A stretch of 60,172 nucleotides of DNA, from contig NZ_NBXA01000012.1 of assembly GCF_003399625.1 (NCBI RefSeq), forward strand, positions 1 to 60,172. Reading direction: 5' to 3'. The notes under the pieces are model-generated. The model did not search any database. It saw only the letters and a list, made by a program, of their open reading frames with translations, and had not been told where the DNA came from. The position numbers and the translations under genes were made by a program. Numbering within the stretch: position 1 is the first letter of the stretch; each line of letters starts with the position of its first letter. Source of the DNA: Subtercola boreus (lineage in GTDB: Bacteria; Actinomycetota; Actinomycetes; Actinomycetales; Microbacteriaceae). Positions 18,025 to 26,717 of the stretch are shown here, in pieces.

Positions 18025-18453
18025 ATGTCACAGCAGAGCCGGGACGACCAGGATGCTCTCATCGACGCCCTCGCGCAGACGGCTTTCGTCGTGACCGCCG
18101 TGCTCGGCCGGATCGGCCTGGAACACGACCTCTCGCTCACACAGCTCCGGATGCTCGGGGTGCTCCGCGACCGCCGCCTCCGCATGTCGGGGCTGGCGTC
18201 CTTTCTGGGGCTTGAGAAGTCCACGCTCTCCGGGTTGGTCGACCGCGCCTGCGCCCGCGGCCTCGTCGAGAGGTCTGCTGATCCGGATGACCGGCGAGCG
18301 GTCATCGTCGCGCTCTCCGCACGCGGGGCTGAGCTCGCAGCCGAGGTTTTCGCTGAGGTGTCAGAGCAGCTGCTCCCCCTGCTCGCCGCGCTCGGGCCGG
18401 CCGAGCAGAGTCGACTCCGTGCCCTCCTGGCCGGTCTGCTGGCCTCGCCCTGA
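18025..18453 (+). CDS. MarR-family transcriptional regulator
   Basis: A 142-aa winged-helix regulator. The winged-helix core reads [20 protein letters not shown], then [20 protein letters not shown] with the wing [11 protein letters not shown]. The helices at each end serve dimerisation. Divergent to the quinone-oxidoreductase-like gene and presumably its repressor, responding to a quinone or phenolic compound (inference). Transcript predicted leaderless. Confidence 0.88.
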   Translation: MSQQSRDDQDALIDALAQTAFVVTAVLGRIGLEHDLSLTQLRMLGVLRDRRLRMSGLASFLGLEKSTLSGLVDRACARGLVERSADPDDRRAVIVALSARGAELAAEVFAEVSEQLLPLLAALGPAEQSRLRALLAGLLASP

Positions 18454-18560
18454 CAGGGCGCACCGGATACACTGTGGCGTGCGTGTGGCAGTGGTGCCAC
18501 GTACCGGGCGCTCAGAATCGAAGGATCCACCTCCGTGGTGGGCCGTCGGATGGGAAGACT

Positions 18561-19148
18561 ATGGACGCGTTCCTTTCACACACCGGTATTGCTGCACCGC
18601 TTCGACGAAGCAACGTCGACACCGACCAGATCCTGCCGGGCAAGTACCTGAAGCGAATCACCCGCACCGGCTTCGAAGACGCGCTCTTTGCCGAGTGGCG
18701 CGGCGACAGCGATTTCGTGCTGAATCTGCCGCCGTATCTCGGCGCCTCGATCCTGGTCGCCGGACCGGATTTCGGCACCGGTTCCTCCCGCGAGCACGCG
18801 GTGTGGGCGTTGCAGGACTTCGGCTTCCGCGTTGTCGTGTCCCCCCGCTTCGGCGACATCTTCTTGAGCAATGCGGGCAAGTCCGGACTTCTCGCGGCGC
18901 TGGTCACCGCGGAAGGCAGCGAGACGCTCTGGCGGGCTGTGGAGGCAGAGCCCGGCCTGGCCCTGACGGTCGATCTCGAAAAGCAGACCATCGACGCGCC
19001 CGGGGTCACGGTTCCTTTCACCATCGACAGCTACACCCGCTGGAGGATGATGAACGGCCTGGACGACATCGCGATCACGCTTCAGAGCAATGGGGAGATC
19101 GACGCCTTCGAGCGGCAGCGCCCGGCATACAAGCCGTCGCTGAGCTGA
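18561..19148 (+). CDS. leuD: 3-isopropylmalate dehydratase small subunit (LeuD) paralogue
   Basis: A 195-aa swivelling domain of an aconitase-type hydro-lyase. It has [29 protein letters not shown], the [19 protein letters not shown] signature and a [15 protein letters not shown] region. The substrate-loop region reads [10 protein letters not shown] where I would expect II-P-A-V-F-LKRV in leucine-pathway LeuD of this group (recalled, not aligned). No leuC is adjacent. The only leuC-like gene in the window is 11 kb downstream in a catabolic operon. It may therefore be the small subunit of that enzyme rather than a leucine-biosynthesis protein. A TACACT hexamer near 18469 suggests its own promoter and an approximately 80-nt leader. 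The start at 18561 follows GGGAAG. Confidence 0.85.
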   Translation: MDAFLSHTGIAAPLRRSNVDTDQILPGKYLKRITRTGFEDALFAEWRGDSDFVLNLPPYLGASILVAGPDFGTGSSREHAVWALQDFGFRVVVSPRFGDIFLSNAGKSGLLAALVTAEGSETLWRAVEAEPGLALTVDLEKQTIDAPGVTVPFTIDSYTRWRMMNGLDDIAITLQSNGEIDAFERQRPAYKPSLS

Positions 19149-19204
19149 ACCCTCCCGAAGGCTGAACGCTCAGGTCGAGTTCGCATCCGCCGATGGGGTA
19201 ATCA

Positions 19205-20092
19205 CTACGCCCCACCGGGAAACATGCCTGATCTCCCGAGCATCGCCTCAGGATGGATTCCGAGCGCGGACGTGACGAAGCGGGAAGCTGTGAGCAGGCC
19301 CGGGAACGACAGCCCGGTCGGGATACCACTTCGCTCGGCGAGATAGTAGAGGTCCTCGGTCGCGATGTTCCCGGTCGCCGCGGGGGCGAAGGGGCATCCA
19401 CCGATACCGCCGCTCGAGGCATCGAGGCCCTCCACGCCCAGCTCCAGTGCTTCCGCGGCATTTGCATATCCGGTGTTCCGCGTGTTGTGCAGATGCAGGC
19501 GCAGGGGGAGGGTGGTCAGGAGCCGACTGGCCGTGACGAGGCGTCGCACGTCTGTCGGTACAGCGACGCCGATGGTGTCGGCGAGGGCGATCTCGTCGAG
19601 GTCGTGGTGACCGAGCTGTTCGACGATGCCGGTGACGCGGTCCGCGGGCACTTCGCCCTCGAACGGGCATCCGAAGGCAGCCCCGATCGTCACGCTCACG
19701 CGCAGTCCGGCGTTCTTCAGCAGGGGAACGATGTGGTCGAGCGCCCGGAGGGAGTCTGCGGTCGACATGCCCTGGTTCCGCAGGGAGAACGTATCGGTCG
19801 CCACGATCACGATGTTCGCCTCGTCCACGCCCGCATCCACCGCCCGGCGAGCACCGAAGTCGTTCAGAACGAGACCGATGTAGCTCGCGCCCCGGTCGCG
19901 GGGTACGGCCGACATCACCGCCTCGGCGTCTTTCATCTGCGGCACACGGTCGGCTTTGGCAAAACTCACCGCTTCGATGCGGCGAAGCCCCGCGTCGAGC
20001 AACGCGTGAATGTACTCGACCTTGATGGCGGTGGAAAGGATCTTGCTCTCGTTCTGCAGGCCGTCTCTGGGTCCGACCTCAATGATCTCCAT
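19205..20092 (-). CDS. hydroxymethylglutaryl-CoA lyase-type aldolase
   Basis: A 295-aa DRE-TIM metallolyase that cleaves 3-hydroxy-3-methylglutaryl-CoA or a related 3-hydroxyacyl-CoA. It starts MEIIEVGPRDGLQNE with the catalytic Arg-Asp (residues 8-9). It has VSFAKADRVPQMKDAE, metal ligands in LHLHNTRNTGYAN and the HMG-CoA-lyase signature GGIGGCPFAPAATGNIATEDL with the active-site Cys. All catalytic residues are present. It is convergent with leuD and divergent from the GntR gene, sharing the operator region with it. It probably acts on the acyl-CoA made by the CoA-transferase of the divergent operon. The frame upstream of the ATG at 20092 is not homologous. Confidence 0.9.
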   Translation of the reverse strand: MEIIEVGPRDGLQNESKILSTAIKVEYIHALLDAGLRRIEAVSFAKADRVPQMKDAEAVMSAVPRDRGASYIGLVLNDFGARRAVDAGVDEANIVIVATDTFSLRNQGMSTADSLRALDHIVPLLKNAGLRVSVTIGAAFGCPFEGEVPADRVTGIVEQLGHHDLDEIALADTIGVAVPTDVRRLVTASRLLTTLPLRLHLHNTRNTGYANAAEALELGVEGLDASSGGIGGCPFAPAATGNIATEDLYYLAERSGIPTGLSFPGLLTASRFVTSALGIHPEAMLGRSGMFPGGA

Positions 20093-20197
20093 GCTTATTC
20101 CTATCACGGAGCCGGAACTCGGGAAAGGCAAAAAGCATGCAACTGATCGTTAAGAGTATGCAATCTGTCCGAAACACTTGCCAACTAGACATGAACA

Positions 20198-20223
20198 TGA
20201 ACTAATTGGATGCAATTAGTTCA
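20198..20223. promoter_or_regulatory. perfect palindromic operator (GntR type)
   Basis: TGAACTAATTG (20198-20208) and CAATTAGTTCA (20213-20223) are exact reverse complements with a 4-bp spacer. It is an AT-rich island in GC-rich DNA, between the divergent HMG-CoA-lyase and gntR genes. It is a strong candidate binding site for the GntR protein encoded 22 bp downstream. Confidence 0.85.
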
Positions 20224-20245
20224 TCGACGAACCGGAGAAAATGCA

Positions 20246-20902
20246 ATGACGCAGTTTGATTCAGCCCTGAATCAGCTTCGAGAGCGCCTGCTCTCGGGTT
20301 TCTACTCGCCCGGGGTTGCTCTGACTGCTGCAGATCTCGCCGAAAGCCTCGGCATGAGCCGCACGCCCGTTCGGGAGGCGCTTCGAACGCTCGCCTCCGA
20401 AGGCCTCGTCGAGATGGAAATGAATCGCGGAGCGCGCGTCACCGTCTGGGACGACGAGAAACTCGCCGTGGTCTTCGACATCCGTTCGCTGCTGGAGGGG
20501 CTTGCCTGCCGCCGTGCTGCTGAGCGCGCCGAAGCTCACGACCTCGATGAACTCGATGCCCTCGCCCAGCGCATCCTGGCCAAAGGTGAGCCGGGCCCCG
20601 ACCGCGACGAAGATGCCGTGCAGAGCCTGAACTCGGAATTCCACAACGGAATCCTGCGCATCGCCGACAGCCCCATGCTCGAAACGGCCATGCACGGAGT
20701 CGTGCATGCCGCAGTGCTGGCGAGAACGCGGGGGTCGTACACAGACGAGGAACAGCGCCGCTCCTCCCTGCATCACCTCGAGATCGTGGCGGCACTCCGA
20801 AGCGGTGATGCCAACTGGGCGGAGAGCGTCATGCACAGTCACCTCGCTCAGGGCCGTATTGCAGCGCTCCGAGCCCGCAACGAGAGTGAGGCCGCAGGAT
20901 GA
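20246..20902 (+). CDS. GntR-family regulator (FadR/FCD subfamily)
   Basis: A 218-aa regulator. It has an N-terminal winged helix with LNQLRERLLSG, ADLAESLGMSRTPVREALRTL (recognition helix) and LVEMEMNRGARV. A C-terminal all-helical FCD ligand domain follows, with metal-ligand-type residues in SEFHNGIL and SSLHHLEIVAALR. The start at 20246 has GGAGAAA upstream. An earlier in-frame ATG at 20210 lies inside the palindrome and is unlikely. It overlaps the CoA-transferase gene by 4 bp, so it heads the catabolic operon and probably autoregulates. The ligand is likely an acidic intermediate of the pathway. Confidence 0.92.
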   Translation: MTQFDSALNQLRERLLSGFYSPGVALTAADLAESLGMSRTPVREALRTLASEGLVEMEMNRGARVTVWDDEKLAVVFDIRSLLEGLACRRAAERAEAHDLDELDALAQRILAKGEPGPDRDEDAVQSLNSEFHNGILRIADSPMLETAMHGVVHAAVLARTRGSYTDEEQRRSSLHHLEIVAALRSGDANWAESVMHSHLAQGRIAALRARNESEAAG

Positions 20903-22110
20903 CCGATGCAACCGATGGGCGGATGGCCCTGGATGATCTCCGGGTGATCGAATTGGGCCAATTGCTGGCAGGTCCTTTCTGTGGACAACTACTCGGTGAC
21001 TTCGGCGCGGATGTCATCAAAGTCGAAGCGCCCGGCAAGGGCGATCCGATTCGGCAGTGGGGCCAGGCAAAGGCCGATGGCCACTCGCTGTGGTGGCCGG
21101 TGCTCGGGCGCAACAAGCGGACCATCACGCTCAACCTCCGTGAGAAGGACGGGCAGGACGTGCTTCGACTGCTCGTTGCGGAGGCCGACGTGCTGCTGGA
21201 GAACTTCAGGCCGGGAACTCTCGAGCGCTGGGGGCTGTCGCCCGATGAACTCTGGGAGATCAACCCCCGTCTGATCATCACGCGGGTGAGCGGGTACGGG
21301 CAGACGGGCCCCTACGCCGCCCGGGCGGGCTTCGGATCGGTGGGGGAGGCGATGGGCGGGATCCGTTACGTGACGGGATCCCCCGAGACCGCTCCATCGC
21401 GTGCGGGAATCTCCCTCGGCGATGAGCTCGCGGCGGTCTTCGCGTGCATCGGAACTCTGGCGGCGCTGCACGACAGGGGGCGCACCGGCCGCGGCCAGGT
21501 CGTGGACTCCGCGATCTACGAAGCGGTGTTCGCCATGATGGAATCGCTCATACCGGAGTGGCAGATTGCCGGCTACACGAGAGAGCGCACCGGAGCGACC
21601 CTTCCCGGTGTCGCCCCGAGCAACGTCTACCCGACGCGTCGAGGCGAGATGGTGCTGATCGCAGCGAACCAGGACTCGGTGTTCGGGCGGCTCTGCACGG
21701 CAATGGGCCGGCCTGAGCTGGCAACCGACGAACGTTTCGCGACGCACAACGCTCGGGGCGAGAACATGAAAGAGCTCGACGATCTCGTTGCCGGTTGGAC
21801 AGCGACGCACGAGCTTGACGATGTGCTCACGAGGATGCACGAAGCGGGTATCCCTGCCGGGCTCATCTACACGGCGAAAGACATGCTGAGCGACCCGCAC
21901 TTCGCCGCCCGCGATGCCATCGTCACCCTCGCCGACAAGCATTTCGGCGAGATCTCGATGCAGAGCACTTTTCCGCGCCTCTCGGCGAGCCCGGGGCGCG
22001 TACGCCACACGGGCCGGGAGATGGGCGAGGACAACGAAGACGTGTACGGCCACTTGCTGGGGCTGGGCACAGAAGCCATCGCGCGACTACGCGCCGACGG
22101 AATCATTTAG
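20899..22110 (+). CDS. class III CoA-transferase (CaiB/BaiF family)
   Basis: A 403-aa enzyme that moves CoA between carboxylic acids. It has DLRVIELGQLLAGPFCGQLL, FGADVIKVEAPGKGDPIR, NFRPGTLERWGL, SGYGQTGPYAARAGF and the catalytic Asp in SLGDELAAVFA. C-terminal PSNVYPTRRGEMVLIAAN and AGIPAGLI segments are as in the family. It is translationally coupled to gntR by an ATGA overlap. It may activate a dicarboxylate (for example a citramalate- or methylglutarate-like acid) for the HMG-CoA-lyase-type enzyme encoded divergently (inference). Confidence 0.92.
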   Translation: MTDATDGRMALDDLRVIELGQLLAGPFCGQLLGDFGADVIKVEAPGKGDPIRQWGQAKADGHSLWWPVLGRNKRTITLNLREKDGQDVLRLLVAEADVLLENFRPGTLERWGLSPDELWEINPRLIITRVSGYGQTGPYAARAGFGSVGEAMGGIRYVTGSPETAPSRAGISLGDELAAVFACIGTLAALHDRGRTGRGQVVDSAIYEAVFAMMESLIPEWQIAGYTRERTGATLPGVAPSNVYPTRRGEMVLIAANQDSVFGRLCTAMGRPELATDERFATHNARGENMKELDDLVAGWTATHELDDVLTRMHEAGIPAGLIYTAKDMLSDPHFAARDAIVTLADKHFGEISMQSTFPRLSASPGRVRHTGREMGEDNEDVYGHLLGLGTEAIARLRADGII

Positions 22111-22122
22111 AGAGGAATCACC

Positions 22123-24180
22123 GTGGCCTATCGAGTCGGAGTGGACGTGGGTGGAACATTCACCGATGTGCTGCTGATCAATGAAGAATCGGGCAGGACC
22201 TGGCGATCGAAAGTTCCTTCCACTCCGGAGGACCAGTCGATCGGGGTGCTGTACGGCATCCAGAAGGCGTGCCGGGAGGCGGGCATCGACCAGGGCGAGG
22301 TCTCCCATGTTCTGCACGGCACGACGGTGGCCACCAACGCCGTACTCGAGGGAAAGGGCGCGCGTGTCGGGCTCATCACCACGCGCGGTTTCCGCCAGGT
22401 GCTCCAGATCGCTCGCTCCTACGTGCCCGGCGGCCTCGCCGGCTGGATCGTCTGGCCCAAACCGACTCCTCTTGCGAGTCTCGAGAACACGATCGAGGCC
22501 GAGGAGCGCACCTCGACGCGGGGCGAGATCATCGAACCGCTCGACGAAGACGATCTGCGCGCCAAGCTGCAGACCCTTCGAGCCAACGACGTGGCATCCG
22601 TCTGCATCAGTCTGATCAACTCGTTCGCCAATGCCGAGCACGAACTTCGTGTCGCGGCGATCGTCAAGGAGGAAATGCCGGGGATCCCGGTCTCCCTGTC
22701 GACGACGGTGCTCCCGGAAATGCGTGAGTACGAGCGCACCCTCACCACGGTCGCCAACGGTTACGTGCAGGTGCAGGTCGGCAACTACGTGCGCAATCTC
22801 GAGGAGAAGATCCGTGCAGGTGGACTCGATGCCGAGCTCGCTCTGCTCCGAAGCGATGGTGGTCTCACCAGCCCTGCTGCCTCGATCGAGCGACCCGTCT
22901 CGCTGCTCATGTCGGGACCTGCGGGTGGTGTCACCGGTGCGACCTGGGCGGCCAAGGCTTCACAGCAGGGCAACTTTCTCTCGTTCGACATGGGTGGAAC
23001 ATCCACCGATGTCGCCATGGTCATGGACTACAAACCCAAGATCGCCAAAGACACCCAGGTCGGTGACCTGAAGATTCGCGTCAGCTCCGTCGACGTACGC
23101 ACTGTCGGCGCCGGAGGTGGCTCGATCGCCCACGTTCCCGAATTGACGCGTGCACTTCGGGTCGGGCCCCAGTCGGCAGGCGCGGTCCCCGGCCCGGCCT
23201 CCTACGGGAAGGGTGGAACGCTCCCCACGGTGACGGATGCCAACGTCGTGCTCGGTTACCTCCCGGAGGAACTCGCCGGTGGTGAGATCCGGATGGATGT
23301 GGCTGCCGCCCGCACTGCCGTCGCCAGCCTTGCGGAGGCGGCGGGCCTGCCCGACATCGAGACCGCAGCGGCCGGCGTCATCGCCGTCGTCAACGAGAAC
23401 ATCCTCGGTGCCATCCGTCTGGTCTCGGTGCAGCAGGGCTATGACCCGAGGGACTTCGCCCTCATCGCCTTCGGCGGGGCAGGGCCGCTGCATGGCAACG
23501 CGCTCGGCAAGCTGCTCGGCTCCTGGCCGGTGATCATTCCGCCGTCGCCCGGTGTGCTGAACGCCTACGGAGACGTCATGACGAGCTATCGGGAAGAGGC
23601 CGCGCGTACTCTCGTGCGTTCGCTCAGCAGCATGTCGGATACCGAACTCGGCTCACTGTTCGAGCAACTGCGGGTCACCGCGACGGACCGGCTCATTGTG
23701 CAGGGTGTGGCGGCAGACGAGTTGAGCTACGCCTACAAGGCCGATGTCCGCTATCACGGGCAGGGTTTCGAACTCACGATCGAACTGCCGACGGACGGTC
23801 TGGGGGAGGGCGTCACAGACACCCTCGCCTCGGGATTCGATGCGGAGCACCAGCGGCTCTTCTCCTTCCTGCTCGAGGCTGATCACGAGATCGTCTCGCT
23901 GACCGTCGTGGCGATCCACACGGCCACCGAGATCCCGAGCGTTCCCATCGAACAGGGCACCGGAGACATCTCGGCTGCTCTCATCCGCACGACCGAGATC
24001 TGGGTCGAGGGCAAGCGTCATGAGAGCGCCCTCTACGATCGTGGCCTGCTGAGGGCGGGAGACGTCGTCTCCGGCCCCGCCATCATCGTCGAGATGGACT
24101 CGACGGCACTCGTCCTCCCCGACCACGAAGCCACCGTCGATCCCAGCGGATGTCTTCTCATCAACCCGACAAGGAGCTGA
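22123..24180 (+). CDS. hyuA: hydantoinase/oxoprolinase A subunit (HyuA)
   Basis: A 685-aa ATP-dependent cyclic-amide hydrolase subunit of the ASKHA fold. It has the phosphate-binding motif VGVDVGGTFTDVLL at the N-terminus, HGTTVATNAVLEGKGARVGL, the second nucleotide motif FLSFDMGGTSTDVAMV (about residue 290) and GAGGGSIAHV. Family members open hydantoins, 5-oxoproline, lactams or carboxylate ketones at the expense of ATP. The GTG start follows AGAGAGG. HyuB follows after 3 bp. The substrate is not determinable, but neighbours suggest a ring amide whose product carries a free amide or carbamoyl group. Confidence 0.92.
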   Translation: MAYRVGVDVGGTFTDVLLINEESGRTWRSKVPSTPEDQSIGVLYGIQKACREAGIDQGEVSHVLHGTTVATNAVLEGKGARVGLITTRGFRQVLQIARSYVPGGLAGWIVWPKPTPLASLENTIEAEERTSTRGEIIEPLDEDDLRAKLQTLRANDVASVCISLINSFANAEHELRVAAIVKEEMPGIPVSLSTTVLPEMREYERTLTTVANGYVQVQVGNYVRNLEEKIRAGGLDAELALLRSDGGLTSPAASIERPVSLLMSGPAGGVTGATWAAKASQQGNFLSFDMGGTSTDVAMVMDYKPKIAKDTQVGDLKIRVSSVDVRTVGAGGGSIAHVPELTRALRVGPQSAGAVPGPASYGKGGTLPTVTDANVVLGYLPEELAGGEIRMDVAAARTAVASLAEAAGLPDIETAAAGVIAVVNENILGAIRLVSVQQGYDPRDFALIAFGGAGPLHGNALGKLLGSWPVIIPPSPGVLNAYGDVMTSYREEAARTLVRSLSSMSDTELGSLFEQLRVTATDRLIVQGVAADELSYAYKADVRYHGQGFELTIELPTDGLGEGVTDTLASGFDAEHQRLFSFLLEADHEIVSLTVVAIHTATEIPSVPIEQGTGDISAALIRTTEIWVEGKRHESALYDRGLLRAGDVVSGPAIIVEMDSTALVLPDHEATVDPSGCLLINPTRS

Positions 24181-24183
24181 CTC

Positions 24184-26052
24184 ATGGCACGGATCATCGA
24201 AACCAACACCGAACCGCTCGCGCCGGTGGATGTCGACGTCATCACGCTCGACCTCATTGAGAACAGTCTGCGGAACGCCCGCTACGAGATGGACGAGGTG
24301 CTCTTCCGCACGGCGCTGTCCCCGGGCATCCGCGAGCAGCACGACGAGTTCCCCCTGATCGCCGACGCGCAGGGTCGCATGGTGGTCGGCCAGTTCGGAC
24401 TGTCGGTACCCGCACTGCTCGGCAGGTTCACCGACACGATCGAGGAGGGCGACGTTCTCCTCACCTCCGATCCCTACAGCTGTGACGGCGCGATCAGCCA
24501 CGCCAACGACTGGCTCGTCGTCACCCCGATCTTCTTCGACGGCCGGCTGGTCGGCTGGGCCGCGATGTTCGGTCACATGACGGATGTCGGCGGCAAGACC
24601 CCCTCGAGCATGCCGACCGATGCGTTGACCATCTTCGAAGAAGGTGTCGTCATCCCGCCGTTCAAGCTCTACAAGGCGGGAACCCTCAACAAGGATCCGC
24701 TCGACATCATCCTGAACCAGGTGCGCCAGCCGCAGTGGAACCGGGCAGATCTGAACGGTCTCGTCGCAGCAACGCGCATTGCGGGAAAGCGCGTACAGGA
24801 GATGTGCGAGCGTTTCGGCGTCGACACCTACGCCTCCGGTCTCGACGCACTGCTCGAGCGCAACTACCGTGCCATGAAGATCCTGCTCTCGACCATCTTC
24901 GAAGACGGTGAGAGCATCTCGTTCACCGACTACATCGACGACGACGGAGTGGGCAATGGGCCGTTCCAGCTCACCCTGACGCTGACGAGGAACGGCGACA
25001 CCGTCACCCTCGACTTCGCGGGAAGTTCCTCGCAGGCGCCGGGACCGATCAACTACTACCTCAACGAGTCCCTGGTGAAGATGTTCTTCGGCATCTACAT
25101 CATCACCGTGGCCGACCCGCAGATCCTGTGGAACGACGGGTTCTATCCGCTGATCGACGTGAACATTCCGGAAGGCTCTTTCTGGAAGCCGAAGTACCCG
25201 GCAGCTCTGAACGCGCGCAACCACGGAATCGGTCGGCTGTTCGACCTGTTCGGGGGTCTGCTCGGACAGAAGACGCCGGATCTGTTGAACGCTGCCGGAT
25301 TCTCCTCCTCGCCTCACTTCATGTACTCCGGGCACCACTCGGAGGGGGAGAAGAAGGGTGAGTGGTTCCAGCTCTACTCGATCGGTTTCGGTGGTATCCC
25401 CGGTCGACCCATCGGTGACGGCCCCGACGGTCACTCGCTCTGGCCGTCATTCATGAACATTCCGTGTGAGTACCTCGAGAGCTATTACCCAATGCGGATC
25501 GAGAAGTGGGAGACCATCGCCGATTCGGGCGGAGCGGGCCTTCACCGGGGCGGAAATGGCGTCGAGGTGGTCTACCACTTCCTCGAGAGCGGCACCATCA
25601 CCATCCATGACGACCGGTGGCTCACCTACCCCTGGGGAGTGAACGGCGGCCACCCGGGCGAGCGGTCCCGCAAGTGGCTCGACCATCTCGACGGATCGGT
25701 GGAGGTCCTGCCGAGCAAGATCCACGACGTCCCCGTTCGCGCAGGGGAGTCGTTGCATTTCGGCACGTGGGGCGGCGGCGGATGGGGCGACCCGTTGCTC
25801 CGCGATCCCGAACTGGTGGCGACCGAGGTGCGGGAAGGCCTCGTCACCCAGGTGGGTGCCCGGGCGTATGGAGTCGTCGTGACGGATGCGGGTCGGGCCG
25901 ATGCCGATGCCTCTGCAGCACTCCGAGCCGAGCTCCGTTCGACTCGAGGCGAACTCCCGCTCTTCGATCGTGGGCCGGAGCTCGAGATCATCCTTGCCAA
26001 CGCTCTCGAGGAGACGGGACTGCCGGCGCCGAAGATGCCGGCCGCCTCATGA
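24184..26052 (+). CDS. hyuB: hydantoinase/oxoprolinase B subunit (HyuB)
   Basis: A 622-aa partner of HyuA. It begins with DVITLDLIENSLRNARYEMD, followed by REQHDEFPLIADAQGR, LTSDPYSCDGAISHANDW and FGHMTDVGGKTPSSMP, the latter two typical metal-site segments of the B subunit. The C-terminal part has SGGAGLHRGGNGVEVVYHF and GTWGGGGWGDPL. It forms the hydrolase with HyuA and overlaps the amidase gene downstream by 4 bp. Confidence 0.92.
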   Translation: MARIIETNTEPLAPVDVDVITLDLIENSLRNARYEMDEVLFRTALSPGIREQHDEFPLIADAQGRMVVGQFGLSVPALLGRFTDTIEEGDVLLTSDPYSCDGAISHANDWLVVTPIFFDGRLVGWAAMFGHMTDVGGKTPSSMPTDALTIFEEGVVIPPFKLYKAGTLNKDPLDIILNQVRQPQWNRADLNGLVAATRIAGKRVQEMCERFGVDTYASGLDALLERNYRAMKILLSTIFEDGESISFTDYIDDDGVGNGPFQLTLTLTRNGDTVTLDFAGSSSQAPGPINYYLNESLVKMFFGIYIITVADPQILWNDGFYPLIDVNIPEGSFWKPKYPAALNARNHGIGRLFDLFGGLLGQKTPDLLNAAGFSSSPHFMYSGHHSEGEKKGEWFQLYSIGFGGIPGRPIGDGPDGHSLWPSFMNIPCEYLESYYPMRIEKWETIADSGGAGLHRGGNGVEVVYHFLESGTITIHDDRWLTYPWGVNGGHPGERSRKWLDHLDGSVEVLPSKIHDVPVRAGESLHFGTWGGGGWGDPLLRDPELVATEVREGLVTQVGARAYGVVVTDAGRADADASAALRAELRSTRGELPLFDRGPELEIILANALEETGLPAPKMPAAS

Positions 26053-26717
26053 CTGAGCCGTCGGTGACCGCGCGTCGGCGAGACCCCCGCGTGTTGGAGA
26101 GTGATGAGGCCGGATTCGAGAGGCGGCTGCCGCTCGGTGTCAAGCCGGCGATCGTGCTGGTGGACTTCGTGAGGGCCTATTTCGAACCCGGCGCCCAGCT
26201 GTACATGGGAATCGACGAGTGCCTCGGAGTTGCCGGGGAGGTTCTCTCAGCAGCACGCGAGGCAGGGATCCCGGTCATCCACACTCGGGTGTCCTTCACG
26301 GAGGGCGGCAGTGACGGTGGCTTCTTCTTCCAGAAGGTGGGCGCTCTGGCCCATTTCGTCGGCGACACGTCGCTCGGCGAGCTGGTGCCCGAGCTGGCGC
26401 CACGGCCCACCGAACCTGTGCTCGTGAAGCAGTACGCGAGTGCCTTCTTCGGAACCAGCCTCTCGTCGACTCTCACCAGCCAAGGCATCGACACCCTGAT
26501 CATCATGGGTGTCTCGACCAGTGGCTGCATCCGTGCAACGGCGGTGGATGCCATCCAGCACGGCTTCCTTCCGGTGGTCGTTCGCGATGGGGTCGGCGAT
26601 CGTGCCGACGGGCCGCACGAAGCGAGTCTCTACGACATTCAGGCCAAATACGGCGAGGTGCGTTCCTCGACCGAGGTTCTGGCCTACCTCCGCGGCGATG
26701 GGAAGAACAGATCATGA
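26049..26717 (+). CDS. isochorismatase-fold amidohydrolase (N-carbamoylsarcosine amidase-like)
   Basis: A 222-aa cysteine hydrolase with the complete Asp-Lys-Cys triad: AIVLVDFVRAYF, VLVKQYASAFFGT and MGVSTSGCIRATAVDAIQHGF. The TSGCIRATA loop is like N-carbamoylsarcosine and maleamate amidohydrolases. It would release ammonia (and possibly CO2) from the linear product of the HyuAB reaction. It starts in the HyuB stop codon and overlaps the permease gene by 4 bp. The N-terminal 30 residues are an extension. Confidence 0.9.
   Translation: MTEPSVTARRRDPRVLESDEAGFERRLPLGVKPAIVLVDFVRAYFEPGAQLYMGIDECLGVAGEVLSAAREAGIPVIHTRVSFTEGGSDGGFFFQKVGALAHFVGDTSLGELVPELAPRPTEPVLVKQYASAFFGTSLSSTLTSQGIDTLIIMGVSTSGCIRATAVDAIQHGFLPVVVRDGVGDRADGPHEASLYDIQAKYGEVRSSTEVLAYLRGDGKNRS

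Noticed and set aside
18474-18560. N-terminal extension of leuD from an upstream start
   Set aside because: The extra residues do not resemble LeuD. The ATG at 18561 has a ribosome site and family-like sequence follows immediately.
23653-25434. 593-aa minus-strand open frame
   Set aside because: Antisense shadow of hyuA and hyuB; no domain motifs and strongly biased composition.
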